DNA of 64,000 bases from Puccinellia tenuiflora. Its lineage: Eukaryota; Streptophyta; Magnoliopsida; Poales; Poaceae. The notes beneath the pieces are model-generated. The model did not search any database. It saw only the letters and a program-made list of their open reading frames with translations, and was not told the DNA's origin. The stretch is from the NCBI GenBank assembly GCA_012064385.1, contig QRDG01000136.1:985266-1049265 (forward strand), written 5' to 3'. The position numbers and the translations under genes are program-made. The first letter of the stretch is position 1, and the number at the start of each line of letters is the position of its first letter. Of the stretch, positions 9,039 to 20,690 are shown piece by piece.

Positions 9039-11622
9039 TCATACGAGCAGGAATAAACAGTAATAACAGTTTTGCCGAAGTCGCAAAACATGCTGGCGCG
9101 ATGCGCAAAGGTTCAGAATGACCTGAAATAGGTGCTCATTACACTGGCGTGGCCATGAGTTTTTCTTCTTTGATGATGAAGTGTTGCTCCTCCGGGAGCG
9201 CGCTCCCCTATTTAGGAGGCAGGTTGGCGCCGACGGTGACGCAAGCCCCCGAGCCGCTCGCCTCCAGAGACACTTGTTTGGTCGCGGCCTTCTCCTGAGA
9301 GAACAGCTGCTTCTTCTTCGCGGGGGCCTCGGGAGGGGTTCCTCGTCCTCGTCGGCGGGTGACGCCACCGCGGCAGCCTTGTAGGCCGCCTGCGCAGCGT
9401 ACAGGGCGTCCGAGACCACGCCGCGGATGACAATGGTGCCACCTGAGCCAGGGAGCTTGACGAGGTTGTAGGCGTGGTGGGTCACCGCCATGAATTTGGC
9501 GAGGGCGGGGTAGCCGAGTATGGTGTTGTAGGGTAGGCTGATGTGCGCGACGTCGAAGTCGATCAGCTCGGTTCGGTAGTTGGCCTGGGTGCCGAAAGTG
9601 ACGGCGAGCCTCACCTGCCCCAGAGGGGTGGTGAGACCCTCTGTCACTCCCGAGAAGGGCCTGGTAGGCATGAGCCGCTCGTAGGGCACCTGCAGCTTCT
9701 CGAATGTCTCGACGGAGATGACGTTGAGGCCAGCACCTCCATCAATGAGCGTCTTAGAGACGGCGATAATGTTGATGGTGGGGGTGCAGACCAACGGGAT
9801 GGTGCCAACGGTTGAAGTGGACTTGGGGTGGTCGCCAGAGTCGAAAGTAATGGGGCACTGGGACCACTTGAGGGGCCTGGAGGCCTCGACTCCAGGGAGG
9901 GCTGCCGCGACCTCGCGAGCGAGTTGCCTGAAGTGGCGGTTGGAGCGAGGGGCCTGAGCCCCGCCAAGGATGCAAGCGGCTCCACGAGGTACCTGGTAGC
10001 CCTCGTCAGCCTCGGCAGGCAGGTTGTCGTTTGCGGGCTGGGCAGCGTTGGCCTGGGGGTTCTGCTGGTAGTTGTCGTTGTAGTTGTTGTTCCAGCGTCG
10101 CCCCCCGCGGCCGCTGCGGCCTCCGCCGCGGCCGCCGCGGCCTCCGTTTGCCTCGCGAAGCCTCTTGATGTCGAAGCAGTCCTCGGTGGCGTGAGAGTGC
10201 CTGTTGTGGTAGATGCAGAAAGGACGATCATCCTTCTTCTCAGGTCCTGCGGCTGGAGTAGTAGCTTGGCGAGACTGCTTGGCGTCAGGCTCTGCCGCGA
10301 GGACCGCAGTAGTCTTGCGCTTCTCAGATGATTTCTTCTTTTTGGACCCCTCGGCGGGGTCCCCTGGCTCGTTCTTGACGAACAAGCGACCCTCTTTAGC
10401 CTTGGCGCACTTGTCCGCCAAGTCGAAAAGCTTGACGACTGGTGGTGATGTTGTCGTGGATGCCGAGCTTCTCGAGCATCCGCACGTCCGTGACCCCAGC
10501 CTGGAAGGCCGAAATGACCTGTGCGTCGGTGGCGTTGGGGATCTTGTTGCGCACTTGGCTGAAGCGCTGGATGTACTTGCGGAGGGTCTCGCCGGGCTTC
10601 TGACGCACGGCGCGGAGGTCGTTGTAGGTGAGGCCGCGCTCATACGTGCCCTTGAAGTTGGCGACGAAGCACCGGCAGAGCTCCTCCCAGGAGTTGATGG
10701 ACTCGGCGGGGAGGTTGGTGAGCCATGAGGATGCAGAGTCCTTGAGGGCCATAGGGAACCAGTTCGCCATGACCTTGTCGTCGCCCCCGGCGGCCTGGAT
10801 GGCCAAAGAGTAGAGCTGCAGGAACTCCAGGGGGTTATTCTTGCCGTCGTAGCGCGGAGGGAGGTCCGGCCTGAACTTGACCGGCCAAACGACGCGACGA
10901 AGGCTGCGAGTGAACGTGACCGTCGTGCCGTAGGTGACCGTGCCGTTGGCAAGGGTGGCGCGGAGGTGGCGCCCAACGGTGGCGATGTCCTGGACGGCGC
11001 GGTTGCGGCGTTCTTGCCCGCGCTCGATGCTCACGCGTGCGTCCTCAGGGGCTCGCTGCACGATCTGGCAGTCATGCGGCGACGACGCGTGCGATGCAGC
11101 GCGGCCGTCGCGAGGAGGAGCCCCCGCTGGAGCAGGTTGCGGTGCAACCGGTGGAGCCGGAGCGGGTGTGGGTTGGAGAGGAGGCGCGGGAGGTGTGCCG
11201 TGCGCCACGTCCCCCACGAGCGCAGAAGGAACCAGGGAACGAGACGGCGCAGGTGCCGCGGCGCGAGCGGCGCCGATGAGCTCGGCAACGCGGTTGAGCC
11301 AGGCCTCCTGAGCCGCCGGCGTGGGGCGGTACTGCAGCAGCTCCTGCGCCATGAGGAGCGCAGTCGCCGGGCTGGGCGCAGGGCGGCCCAGCGAGGAGGC
11401 AGCACGGTCCCGCGACGGGGGCAGGGAGGAGGCCTCCTCTTCGCCGAGGTCGTCCCCAGCGTGGTCGATGTCGTCGTCGTCGGGGTGCTCGACGCGGGGC
11501 TCGGGGTCGACGCGGCGCTCCGGAGCAGAGCCCCCACGCGGGCGGCCACGCGGGCGGCCTGCGGGAGCGGTGGCGGCGCTAGCCGTCCGGCGAGCGAGAC
11601 GTTCGGCACGAGAACCGGCCAT
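9039..11622 (-). pseudogene. gag: Gypsy gag plus protease-like region, one frameshift
   Basis: An ATG at 11622, 50 bases inside the LTR, opens a frame of 408 codons. It has an Ala/Pro-rich N-terminus, then a Retrotrans_gag core around residues 250-345 (FRPDLPPRYDGKNNPLEFL, SSWLTNLPAESINSW). A one-base shift near 10438 moves the reading into the frame that continues to 9039. That frame carries the nucleic-acid-binding C/H cluster CIYHNRHSHATEDC (about 10175-10220), a GGRGG-rich stretch, and a retropepsin-like IDGGAGLNVI motif (about 9740), where a normal protease has D-S/T-G. Gag forms the particle and the protease matures it. Translation ends without RT or integrase. The shift may be a natural slip site, a mutation or a sequencing error; I cannot tell. 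Confidence 0.75.
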
Positions 11623-11651
11623 GGCTGTGTCGAGGATGAAGACGCGCCTCA

Positions 11652-11671
11652 GCCCCCTACCTGGCGCGCCA
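11652..11671 (-). promoter_or_regulatory. Primer-binding site of element 1
   Basis: The minus strand starts TGGCGCGCCAGGTAGGG two bases inside the LTR end at 11674. The same sequence sits at the corresponding place in the second Gypsy element (57536-57555). I do not name the tRNA. Confidence 0.6.
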
Positions 11672-11673
11672 AA

Positions 11674-12731
11674 TGTCAGAGATTGTCCCCAGGAACTAGG
11701 GGTGTCTCCAAGGTATCGTGTAAGGGGCTGAACACGGAGTCAAACAATCCACAACGTGCTCCGGCGATGGTGCTCGTCAGGCTCGCGGCGGACGACACTG
11801 CAGAGATTGACACAAGGTATTACCCAGGTTCAGGGCCCTCTTGTGGAGGTAAAACCCCTACGTCCTGCTCTGGTGTATTGCACTGCTTGGAGAGTTTACA
11901 GTACAAGGAGAGAGCTTGTCGAGCTCGAGGTGGCTAACAATGGCTAGGGTTTCTTCGGAGCTCCTAGGTGAAGAGCCAGTCACCAGGGGTCGAACCCCTT
12001 GCTGGGGCGTGCTCCTCCTCCTTTTATAGGCGTCCTGGGCCTCTTCTGCCCAAACATTTGGGCGGGAAGGGCTACCACATGGCGACGAAGGAGGAGGCGC
12101 GGTGCACCGTAAAGGTGAGGTCTACCATAAAGGTGAAGCTCGTGGACGCGGTCCATGGCAGGGGAACGGCGTCACCAAAGCTGAAAAGGGGCACCGACCA
12201 GCTGGACCGGGAGCTGGCGCTTGCCGAGGTGGGAGGTGGCCCACGGTGACGTCGTCCTTGGAGCGTAGCTGCAGACTGTTCCCTTGTCACCAAAGAGGCA
12301 ATACTCGTTGTCCGCTTTGCTTGGCTCCGCTTTGTTGACTGCTTTATACATGGAAATGGCAACTGCGGCGTTGTCGTCATCGCGCGTAGGCACGACGCGT
12401 CACTCTGCACCCGGCGCTGAGCCCATGTGTACTCTGCCGCGGGAGCAGAGATGGCTTCATGAAGAAAGCGCTTCGCGAGGCGAAAAGCCTCGCCAAGCCC
12501 TTCAGCTTGGTCCTTGGCAGAATTGCGGGCGGCGTCGGAGACGCCTTGTCGAAGAGCGATCCCTCGCCAAGGGAAAGAACCCTTGGCGAGGAGAAGAACC
12601 CTTCGCGAGGAGAGAAATCCTCGCGAAGCTCGCCAGGCTTGGAGAGCCTGGTCCTTAGCGAAAATCATGCAAAGAATCTTGCGGGCCCTGGCAGGCCGGC
12701 CCGTGGTACCCTGGTTTCCACTGTGCCGACA
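11674..12731 (-). mobile_element. 5' LTR of Gypsy element 1
   Basis: A 1,058-bp near-identical copy of the solo LTR at 2404-3460, starting TGTCAGAG and ending TGCCGACA. It is followed by TAAAT at 12732-12736. A primer-binding site lies directly to its left, which makes it a 5' LTR on the minus strand. Confidence 0.9.
12022..12028 (-). promoter_or_regulatory. LTR TATA box
   Basis: TATAAAA on the minus strand, with the context GCCTATAAAAGGAGGA, is the likely core promoter for element 1. The same box is at 2752-2758 in the solo LTR. A very similar box is at 52633-52639 and 57963-57969 in the LTRs of the second Gypsy element. Confidence 0.6.
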
Positions 12732-13042
12732 TAAATCAACCGTCTATATATTGGAGAAGGTCCATATTTCTAGTTCGTCTGAGGGTTGTGCTCATTACAT
12801 CTGGTTCCAGAAACCGGCTCTAATAGAGCGTACATTAGAGACGGTGAGCTTGAGACGGTTATGAAAACTGGCTGAGGGGAAGCTCTGGGATCGGCTCTAA
12901 TAAGAGGTTCTGTACTAGTGTGGCTGACACCATTTCGGCATGAGAATAGAACACAACCGTACGATTTTATGTTTGACTCGGACGCATATAATTCACCTGT
13001 ACCCCGTCACTTAAATATCCTCCTACAAGTAGAGGCACATTA

Positions 13043-14886
13043 TCTATATACCTAATAATAAAAGCAATCAAGCTTCCGCGGTTTGGTTTGGTCCGTCATT
13101 CGGATTACCCCCAAAGTTATACATAATTACCCACTCGTGCCACCCATAAGTCAAAAAAGGGTTCGACATTAATTAAAAAAGAAAAAGAACCACCGGTTAC
13201 GAGCGTGGGCGCCCTCCCTAGCGTCCGCTCGCCATTGCCTACCACCTGAGACGATCCGCGTCCGCTCACCATCGCTGCAATATTGCCGCCTGGGAAGAAC
13301 GGATAAACTATCTACCACCAATCTGCCGGCCAACAGCAAATCGGAGTGGGCCGCGCGGGGCGCGACATGAGAATATGAGATCCGTGATGAAATTCTTCTG
13401 CCCGGCCTACTCCTCCGGTGCCCTTCTTATCTGCTCTTCTTAGCTGCTCTCGGCCGTATAGCTGGTCGAGCACCAGCCAGACAGCCAGTTCCAGCACCTG
13501 GTCGCGGTCTGTCGCCTGGCTTTGCGGGCGTCGCCGCCGCACGAATACCGGCCTGGAGCAAATGTTGGCGCAGGTAGACCGGCCGTATGCAGTCGTGCTG
13601 CGTCTCCGACGGCGTGTCGTCGATTGATCGTGTATGACTGTTCTTGCTATCGAGTCCTTGGTCAACATACACCGTTTGATAACTGACGAAGTGTCGCTCC
13701 CCTTTGACACCGCCACATTCAAAGATAGTCAGTAGCGGTGTGTTGGGTACTGACATCTCAGCCCATACAAGTTCTGCAACCGCACAACTATCACCGGTAC
13801 CAGTTTCAGTCAGCCATCGGCCGGGTCTCACACAAGTCCTTATCGCGAGCAAGGAGCGAGTGTGCTCTCATGTTTCCAGTTAGACCGTATACTGCTTTTG
13901 ATCTCAAAAAGACGAAATACTGGGAAATGATTCCTATAGACTCCTATATTATTTGATCGTCTGTCACTAGCTGCTGCTAGCTGCCTTCACCAATTCCACA
14001 ACATCCCGTTGGAGCAATGGTTACTCGGTAATAAATTTTTCTATCTTAACGTTTGTTCAGCTTGCTCACCACAATTGCCACGTGGTAAAATTTCTCTCTC
14101 TTAATTACTCGCGGGCACTCCTCTAAAAATTGTTTTGCGGGTAGGGCACTCCCAGTTTGATACTACTAGGGATAATGTGGAGGCGTGGAGCACATCGACT
14201 CGTAAAACGTCACAATGGTGATTTTTATAGTGAGGGAACAACGTTCATGCAATAGTAACAATAGATTATCATCAAGTGTGAATGCTAGAAATTTTCTCTG
14301 CTATGTACTCCTTTGTAATCTGCATGCTGACAACCATACTTAATTCTGAGCTCCTTGTACCGAAAGAAAAAAACAATTCAGGTTAATGGACAGAGAAGAG
14401 AGAGGCGACAATTGTCTTTCGGAAGTAAATTATAGTACTCCCTCCTCCGATCCATAAAAAGTGTCGCTCACTTAGTACAAATTTTATACTAACTTAGTAC
14501 AAATGAGCGACCACTTTTTATGGAACGGAGTGAGAGATGATCGGTAGACGGCGGTGGAGGGGAAGAAAACAACACATGATAGAGCTTGCTGACATATACA
14601 TAGTAAAACGGAGACAACAAACAAAATGTGCGATCACATAGCATCCAGAAGATTTCTCCAACGAGCGTCTTTGTCGGCACAGTCATCTGTCAATTCTCTA
14701 CGGTTTGTCACAAAAAAGGGACAAGAAGAAAATATTAAAACAACGAAACCAAGCGAGTTTTTTTTATCCAACCAAAAATTTCCGATCCGACTAATACAGC
14801 GGTTTCGTCCACAAGAAAATACAAACAAGACGGATTCTAAGTTGATTTTTTCTTCTTCCGTTGCAACGCACGGGCATGTTTGCTAG
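13043..14886 (+). mobile_element. Non-autonomous Helitron, 1,844 bp, exact ends
   Basis: The insert begins TCTATATACC and ends CTAG. It is preceded by A and followed by T with no target duplication, as Helitrons insert. A 16-base hairpin (CCGTTGCAACGCACGG, 14858-14873) sits 9 bases before the terminal CTAG. Removing the insert recreates exactly the uninterrupted sequence at 3765-3780. There is no RepHel-type helicase, so it was moved in trans. Inside are a GC-rich block (13200-13640) and a nested Stowaway MITE. I could not identify any captured gene. Confidence 0.9.
14438..14534. mobile_element. Stowaway-type MITE inside the Helitron
   Basis: About 97 bp with inverted ends (CTCCCTCCTCCGATCC and GGAACGGAGTGAG) and inner inverted repeats around AAAAAGTG...CACTTTTT. 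It is preceded by TA, the Tc1/mariner target. The right-hand TA is not preserved. Confidence 0.75.
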
Positions 14887-15542
14887 TTATGAATAAAACA
14901 TGCACTAATTATACCAAAAAAAAATATTCCTTATCCGTGGAGGACCTTAGAAAAGAAACAAAAACCTAAGATCCTTCTATTTTTATAAAAAGGACCTTGC
15001 AACAAATTGAAAAATCATCATTTGATCCTTCTTTCTAACTGCAATTTCTCCGGAGACATCACCACTTGGGAGAGAGCAGACGGTGGACCTCGTGTCAAAG
15101 CCGAAGAGCCTGTGTCTCGGCCTGCAAGCCTGGAGGTTGAGGAGACCCTAGAAGGCTAGAACCACACCAAAATTTGAAGAACAATCAGAAGCACTAGGGC
15201 TTGGAGTGGTATATGAAAATCACGTACTCGCTAAGCTAGCTGAACATGCAACGACAATTGACAATGACTTAATCGTGCTAGCAAGATCAGAATCGAATGT
15301 CCAGAGGCGCCATCGGCACATGTTCGATCAAGTGCAAGCAGTAGACCATAGTACACATTAGCTACACGATGATCAGGTTCAATGCCTGCATGTGTGGGCA
15401 TCGTGTGGCCAACTGGCCATGCGAGTTTGAGGCGTCACGCAACCCAGCCGGCCGGCCCCCAGGCCGAACAGTACTATTTGCAAGTCAAATCACTCTATTT
15501 GAATTGTTGAACATATGCATGGGATGAACATGAACCGATCTA

Positions 15543-15690
15543 CTCTCTCCGTATCATAATGTAAAATGGTTTACCTGTTTTAACACGGACTACATATAAT
15601 GTACGTAGAAATGTTTTAGTGTGTAGATTCACTTATTTTGCTTTGTATGTAGTCTATATCTAAATAGATAAAACTCTTATAATGAGACTT
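15543..15690. mobile_element. Degraded mariner-type MITE
   Basis: It starts CTCTCCGTATCATAATG and ends with a partly inverted TATAATGAGACTT. The interior phrases (GTAGAAATGTTTTAG, GTGTAGATTCACT) are typical of Triticeae Stowaway-class MITEs. Its first half also occurs at 4429-4492, where the duplicated flank is cut. Confidence 0.5.
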
Positions 15691-16463
15691 GTCAAGATAA
15701 TCACTTCACAGTACTTGTCATGTTCTTTGGGAGTGGTAAGGGTCCCAACAGCTTAGTGGCATATGGTACCGAGAAAGTATCAATTAACCATGCCAACCAA
15801 CCTAACTTCCCACAAGCTGTTGGAAATTAACATGGATACAAATACAAAAAATCCAAATTGCAGGAGAATGCCAACGTGTTGGCGGTCTCGGTGAGCTGGA
15901 GCTTGGACAAATCTAGCCATGCATGTGTTGACCATTCTGGACGCTTCGATCTTGTACGTGTATCTGTGCCAGAGAATGTTATCATCTGAATTTTCTTATA
16001 CGCACCATGATTACATATATATTGACATTACATTGTATATATACTGATAGGATTATTTTTAAGAGCGTATATATAAAACAGTGTATCGGTCAACTTTGGG
16101 GTAGCTTGAGTTGGACGGCGGCCGGCGCGCTAAAGCAAGGCGATTAATTAGCTAGCTTGGACAAGATGCGCGTAATAAGAAAATAGCTTGTGTGTGAGCG
16201 AAGATTCCTTGCATGAATGCGCTTGATGAATGAAGGTAGCATCTGGGGGAAATCAAAATCAAAGCCGTTGGGGTGCACTCAGCTCATATTCTGTCTGTTC
16301 CTAGTTCCAGACTCTTCAAGATGCTCATTGACTAATCTGCTGGCTAGATTACTAGCTACACTTAACTAAGCTTTTCACGACAGTAGAGGTATGCACTGTA
16401 TCGAAAATATTGACTCAAGAGAGTTGCAACACACAGGCACTGGTCCTTAATTTGCTAGCTCAT
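15691..16463. other. Unassigned sequence
   Basis: I see no open frame of note, no repeat terminus and no recognisable gene fragment between the MITE and the CACTA element. Confidence 0.4.
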
Positions 16464-16672
16464 CACTGGTGGAAAACGGGGCTTTTGTCCGGTTCCCCAG
16501 CCCCTTTAGTCCCGGTTGCGCAACCGGACAGCGCAATCGGGACTAAAGCCCCAACCTTTAGTCCGGTTCTGTTACGAACCGGGACCAAAGGGTCCCGACG
16601 TGGCAGCGCGCAGTGCCGGCCTGTCAGAGGACCTTTAGTCCCGGTTCTAGCCACGAACCGGGACTAAAGGGT
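16464..16672 (+). repeat. Left terminal inverted and subterminal repeats of the CACTA element
   Basis: The terminal CACTGGTGGAAAA is followed by at least three inverted pairs of the CCCGGTT...AACCGGGAC type, each forming a short hairpin. These are the expected transposase-binding sites. Confidence 0.8.
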
Positions 16673-16760
16673 TTATTCTGTTTTTTTGTTTTGCTATTTT
16701 TCTTTATATTGTTTGTTTGTTTTACTGTTTTTCGTTTATTTTTTCATTTATTGTTTTTCT

Positions 16761-19700
16761 TTTTAGGATCCAATTCGACGATACTATGTATATACAAAAC
16801 AACTAAAGAAGGAATTACACAAACATCGCCATAAGTTGTCGAATCTTTACATATAGTATCATATAAGTTGTCCAACCCTATTAACATACACAAAACCCTA
16901 GTTGCCCGGTGAATAAAATTCTCCATTTTTATTTATGACTTGATCTAAGAAGAATGCCGCCAGCTCCTCTTGAATTGCTCGCAAGCGGTCTTGTGGTAGG
17001 AGCATGTCCCGCATCTCTTCGATCTATTAATTTATGGAAGGGGTCAATTAATATATATATAGAGAGAATCTCAACACAATTGATTGTAATAAAATAGTAT
17101 TGTGAATATTGTTTACTTACTTCAAGATGTTCTAAGAGTCTGCTCCTCTGATAACACTCTGGCGAATGAACTCGCAGACATACAATCCACATAAGTGATT
17201 TCCGGATCCCTGTCTCGGGCACTTTATAAGAACAAAGTTCAATCAAAATAATAATCAAGCATGATAATATATTAAACTTCAATCAAATAGATGCCCGGGT
17301 CTAGCTAGAACTACTTACCGCCATGTCTTTAAATTCAAGCTCATCTGTCCATTCACCCGGAGCCCTGTTGGTGAACCGTTTCCAAGCCCTGGAAGTCAAT
17401 GAAAAAGAAAATAAATGACTTATTAATTACTACATACCAGGAAATGAACGAAAGTTGCCGATATAGTGCCATAATGATTGAAATTACCTCTGGATCATTC
17501 CCTTCATGTCCTCCCAGTTCCCGGTTGATCGTAGTGGGTCCATGACTTGTACTATTCCTTTGTCAGGAATAATGATAAATAACAGATAGTGGAACCTGCG
17601 CACGAATTACTCGTCAATTACACTTAATTAACATGGAGTATAGAAGGTGTATAGACACTAACACTCACCCGAAGTTGTAAGGAACTAGTTTTGTGTTTTA
17701 GTTTCTTGCTTCCTTAACGCAAGTACCAAGAGGTCCTCCGTTTCCTTTTCTTTATGTATAAGATTGTACTGATGAATGACATGTGGGTCAACGAACCCAA
17801 TCTCATAGATTCCAGATAATCTGCATTCTCGAATCTTCAATCTGCAAATAGGTGAGGATAATTACAAATATGTTTAACGAGCTGAGTTAGAGACTTAGTT
17901 ACAGAAAAAATACTTACAGACAATAGGCACTGACGATAGATTTGTCGATGGCATCTTGTTGGAATAACTGAAACAGTTCTTCAAATTCAACCTGGACCTG
18001 GGCAGTTCCACGACCGTAATGCTCTTCTTTAACCTCCAGGTTGATCCAGTTTTTCCCTTCCTTTGCTGCTTCCATGTACCACGCATTCAATCTTCGCATT
18101 TTTGTTGGAAGGTTCGGGACCTTCTCTGGTTTGACAAAAGGCTCCCGTGCTTGTATTTGTACTTGTCTGTGATCACCTCAGCAATGGGATATCTATTAGC
18201 GAGCCCAGTATTCAGCCATGGTCACACCAAGCTCAGCGGCGGCTTTTTTGATTTGTTTGTTAGTTAATTGTTTAGGCCGAGGGACATCGGAACACACCCT
18301 CAGCGGGGCGCACGATTGCTTCTCCTCTTGTCGAGCCGAGGAACTCCTTGACCGTATGGACGCGCTTCGGCTTCGGAATATTGCGTGCCCTCAGAACATC
18401 GGGCGGCACCTGAGCATCACGTGCCTTTATAATGTTCGGTCGTAGTCCGGTAAAATGCTCAGCCGTTGGTCGCGTCAGGTTTCTCAGTNTTTTAGGATCC
18501 AATTCGACGATACTATGTATATACAAAACAACTAAAGAAGGAATTACACAAACATCGCCATAAGTTGTCGAATCTTTACATATAGTATCATATAAGTTGT
18601 CCAACCCTATTAACATACAAAAACCCTAGTTGCCCGGTGAATAAAATTCTCCATTTTTATTATGACTTGATCTAAGAAGAATGCCGCCAGCTCCTCTTGA
18701 ATTGCTCGCAAGCGGTCTTGTGGTAGGAGCATGTCCCGCATCTCGATCTATATAATTTATGGAAGGGGTCAATTTATATATATATGAGAGAATCTCAACA
18801 CAATTGATTGTAATAAAATAGTATTGTGAATATTGTTTACTTACTTCAAGATGTTCTAAGAGTCTGCTCCTCTGATAACACCTCTGGCGAATGAACTCGC
18901 AGACATACAATCCACATAAGTGATTTCCGGATCCCTGTCTCGGGCACTTTATAAGAACAAAGTTCAATCAAAATAATAATCAAGCATGATAATATTATTA
19001 AACTTCAATCAAATAGATGCCCGGTCTAGCTAGAACTACTTACCGCCATGTCTTTAAATTCAAGCTCATCTGTCCATTCACCCGGAGCCCTGTTGGTGAA
19101 CCGTTTCCAAACCCTGGAAGTCAATGAAAAAGAATAAATGACTTATTAATTACTACATACCAGGAAATGAACGAAAGTTGCCGATATAGTGCCATAATGA
19201 TTGAAATTACCTCTGGATCATTCCCTTCATGTCCTCCCAGTTCTGGTTGATCACGTAGCGGGTCCATGACTTGTACTATTCCTTTGTCAGGAATAATGAT
19301 AAATAACAGATAGTGGAACCTGCGCACGAATTACTCGTCAATTACACTTAATTAACATGGAGTATAGAAGGTGTATAGACACTAACACTCACCCGAAGTT
19401 GTAAGGAAATAGTATTTGTGTTTTAGTTTCTTGCTTCCTTAACGCAAGTACCAAGAGGTCCTCCGTTTCCTTTTCTTTATGTATAAGATTGTACTGATGA
19501 ATGACATGTGGGTCAACGAACCCAATGTCATAGATTCCAGATAATCTGCATTCTCGAATCTTCAATCTGCATAATAGAGTGAGGATAATTACAAATATGT
19601 TTAACGAGCTGAGTTAGAGACTTAGTTACAGAAAAAAAATACTTACAGACAATAGGCACTGACGATAGATTTGTCGATGGCATCTTGTTGGAATAACTGA

Positions 19701-20222
19701 AACAGTTCTTCAAATTCAACCTGGACCTGGGCAGTTCCACGACCGTAATGCTCTTCTTTAACCTCCAGGTTGATTCTAGTTTTTCCCTTCCTTTGCTGCT
19801 TCCATGTACCACGCATTCAATCTTCGCATTTTTGTTGGAAGGTTCGGGACCTTCTCTGGTTTGACAAAAGGCTCCCCGTGCTTGTATTTGTACTTGTCTG
19901 TGATCACCTCAGCAATGGATACTCTATTAGCGAGCCAAGTATTCAGCCATGGTCACACCAAGCTCAGCGGCGGCTTTTTTGATTTGTTTGTTAGTTAATT
20001 GTTTAGGCCGAGGGACATCGGAACACACCCTCAGCGGGGCGCACGATTGCTTCTCCTGTTGTCCGAGCTGAGGAACTCCTTGACCGTATGGACGCGCCTT
20101 CGGCTTCGGAATATTGCGTGCCCTCAGAACATTGGGCGGCACCTGAGCATCACGTGCCTTTATAATTGTCGGTCGTAGTCCGGTAAAATCTGCTCAGCCG
20201 TTGGTCGCGTCAGGTTCTCAGT
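16761..20222. repeat. Tandem duplication of 1.73 kb joined at an N
   Basis: Segment 16761-18488 is repeated at 18490-20222. The joint is the only ambiguous base of the window (N at 18489). The copies differ mainly by one-base insertions and deletions. Both hold the same end of the CACTA second gene. This pattern fits two unmerged reads or contigs of one sequence as well as a real duplication. Confidence 0.85.
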
Positions 20223-20470
20223 GTTCTCTCAACTAAGACCGGATCTAGTGGGACCTTTTGTGGCCGCTTCGGTGCTAACTGGCGTCTGACATCCTCTTTA
20301 ACCCACACTTCTAGCTCTGCTTTGGTCATTTCGTAAGGTAATTTCTCGATAGGCTGGTGGGTTCGCTTTCTTCTGATGACTGTACCACTAGAACCCGAGG
20401 CAGAGGCGGCGCATGCGGTGCTCTTCCGCTTTTGAACACGACTATGAGCCTGTGACGCTGAGGCTGGCGG

Positions 20471-20690
20471 AGGAGAGTGCCTGACACGGCGGAGACGGCT
20501 GAGGCGGTGGAGACGGCTGACGCGGCGGAGGAGATGGCTGACGCTGCGGAGGAGATGGCTGTCGCGGCGGAGACGACTGGGGTGGCGGAGACGGCTGACG
20601 TGGCGGAGACGGCTGACGCGGCGGAGACGGCTGAGGTGGCGGAGACGGCTGACGCGGCGGAGACGGCTGAGGCGGCGGAGACGGTGACCT
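20471..20690 (-). repeat. 18-bp minisatellite coding for a proline-rich linker
   Basis: About a dozen imperfect 18-bp units (GGCGGAGACGGCTGACGC type) lie within the second CACTA gene. On the minus strand they encode repeated PSPPRQ/PSPPPQ hexapeptides, probably a flexible linker. Confidence 0.8.

Larger units (their letters stand above)
4493..12731 (-). mobile_element. Non-autonomous Gypsy element 1, 3'-truncated
   Basis: Reading the minus strand: 5' LTR (12731-11674), primer site, gag with a protease-like region (11622-9039), then a region whose only gene is on the opposite strand (4681-8264). The normal 3' end with polypurine tract and 3' LTR is missing; the sequence passes at 4492/4493 straight into the duplicated flank. 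No reverse transcriptase, RNase H or integrase is visible in any frame. The element must therefore have depended on enzymes from a relative. The convergent antisense gene recalls extra genes known in the Tat/Retand branch of plant Gypsy elements. Confidence 0.75.
12732..15603. repeat. Flanking segment, copy B, interrupted by a Helitron
   Basis: This repeats the flank at 3461-4492, starting with TAAAT and including the CACTA terminus at 12920. A Helitron splits it at 13042/14887. Similarity to copy A ends at about 15603, inside a MITE. Differences between the copies are mostly single-base indels. Confidence 0.8.

Noticed and set aside
9039..11622. A full pol gene in Gypsy element 1
   Set aside because: I looked for RT (YVDD or YLDD-type), RNase H and integrase motifs on both strands between 4493 and 11673 and found none.
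20471..20690. Regular short repeats that could be mistaken for a CRISPR array
   Set aside because: The 18-bp units have no spacers, are coding in one frame for a proline-rich linker, and lie in a plant transposon.
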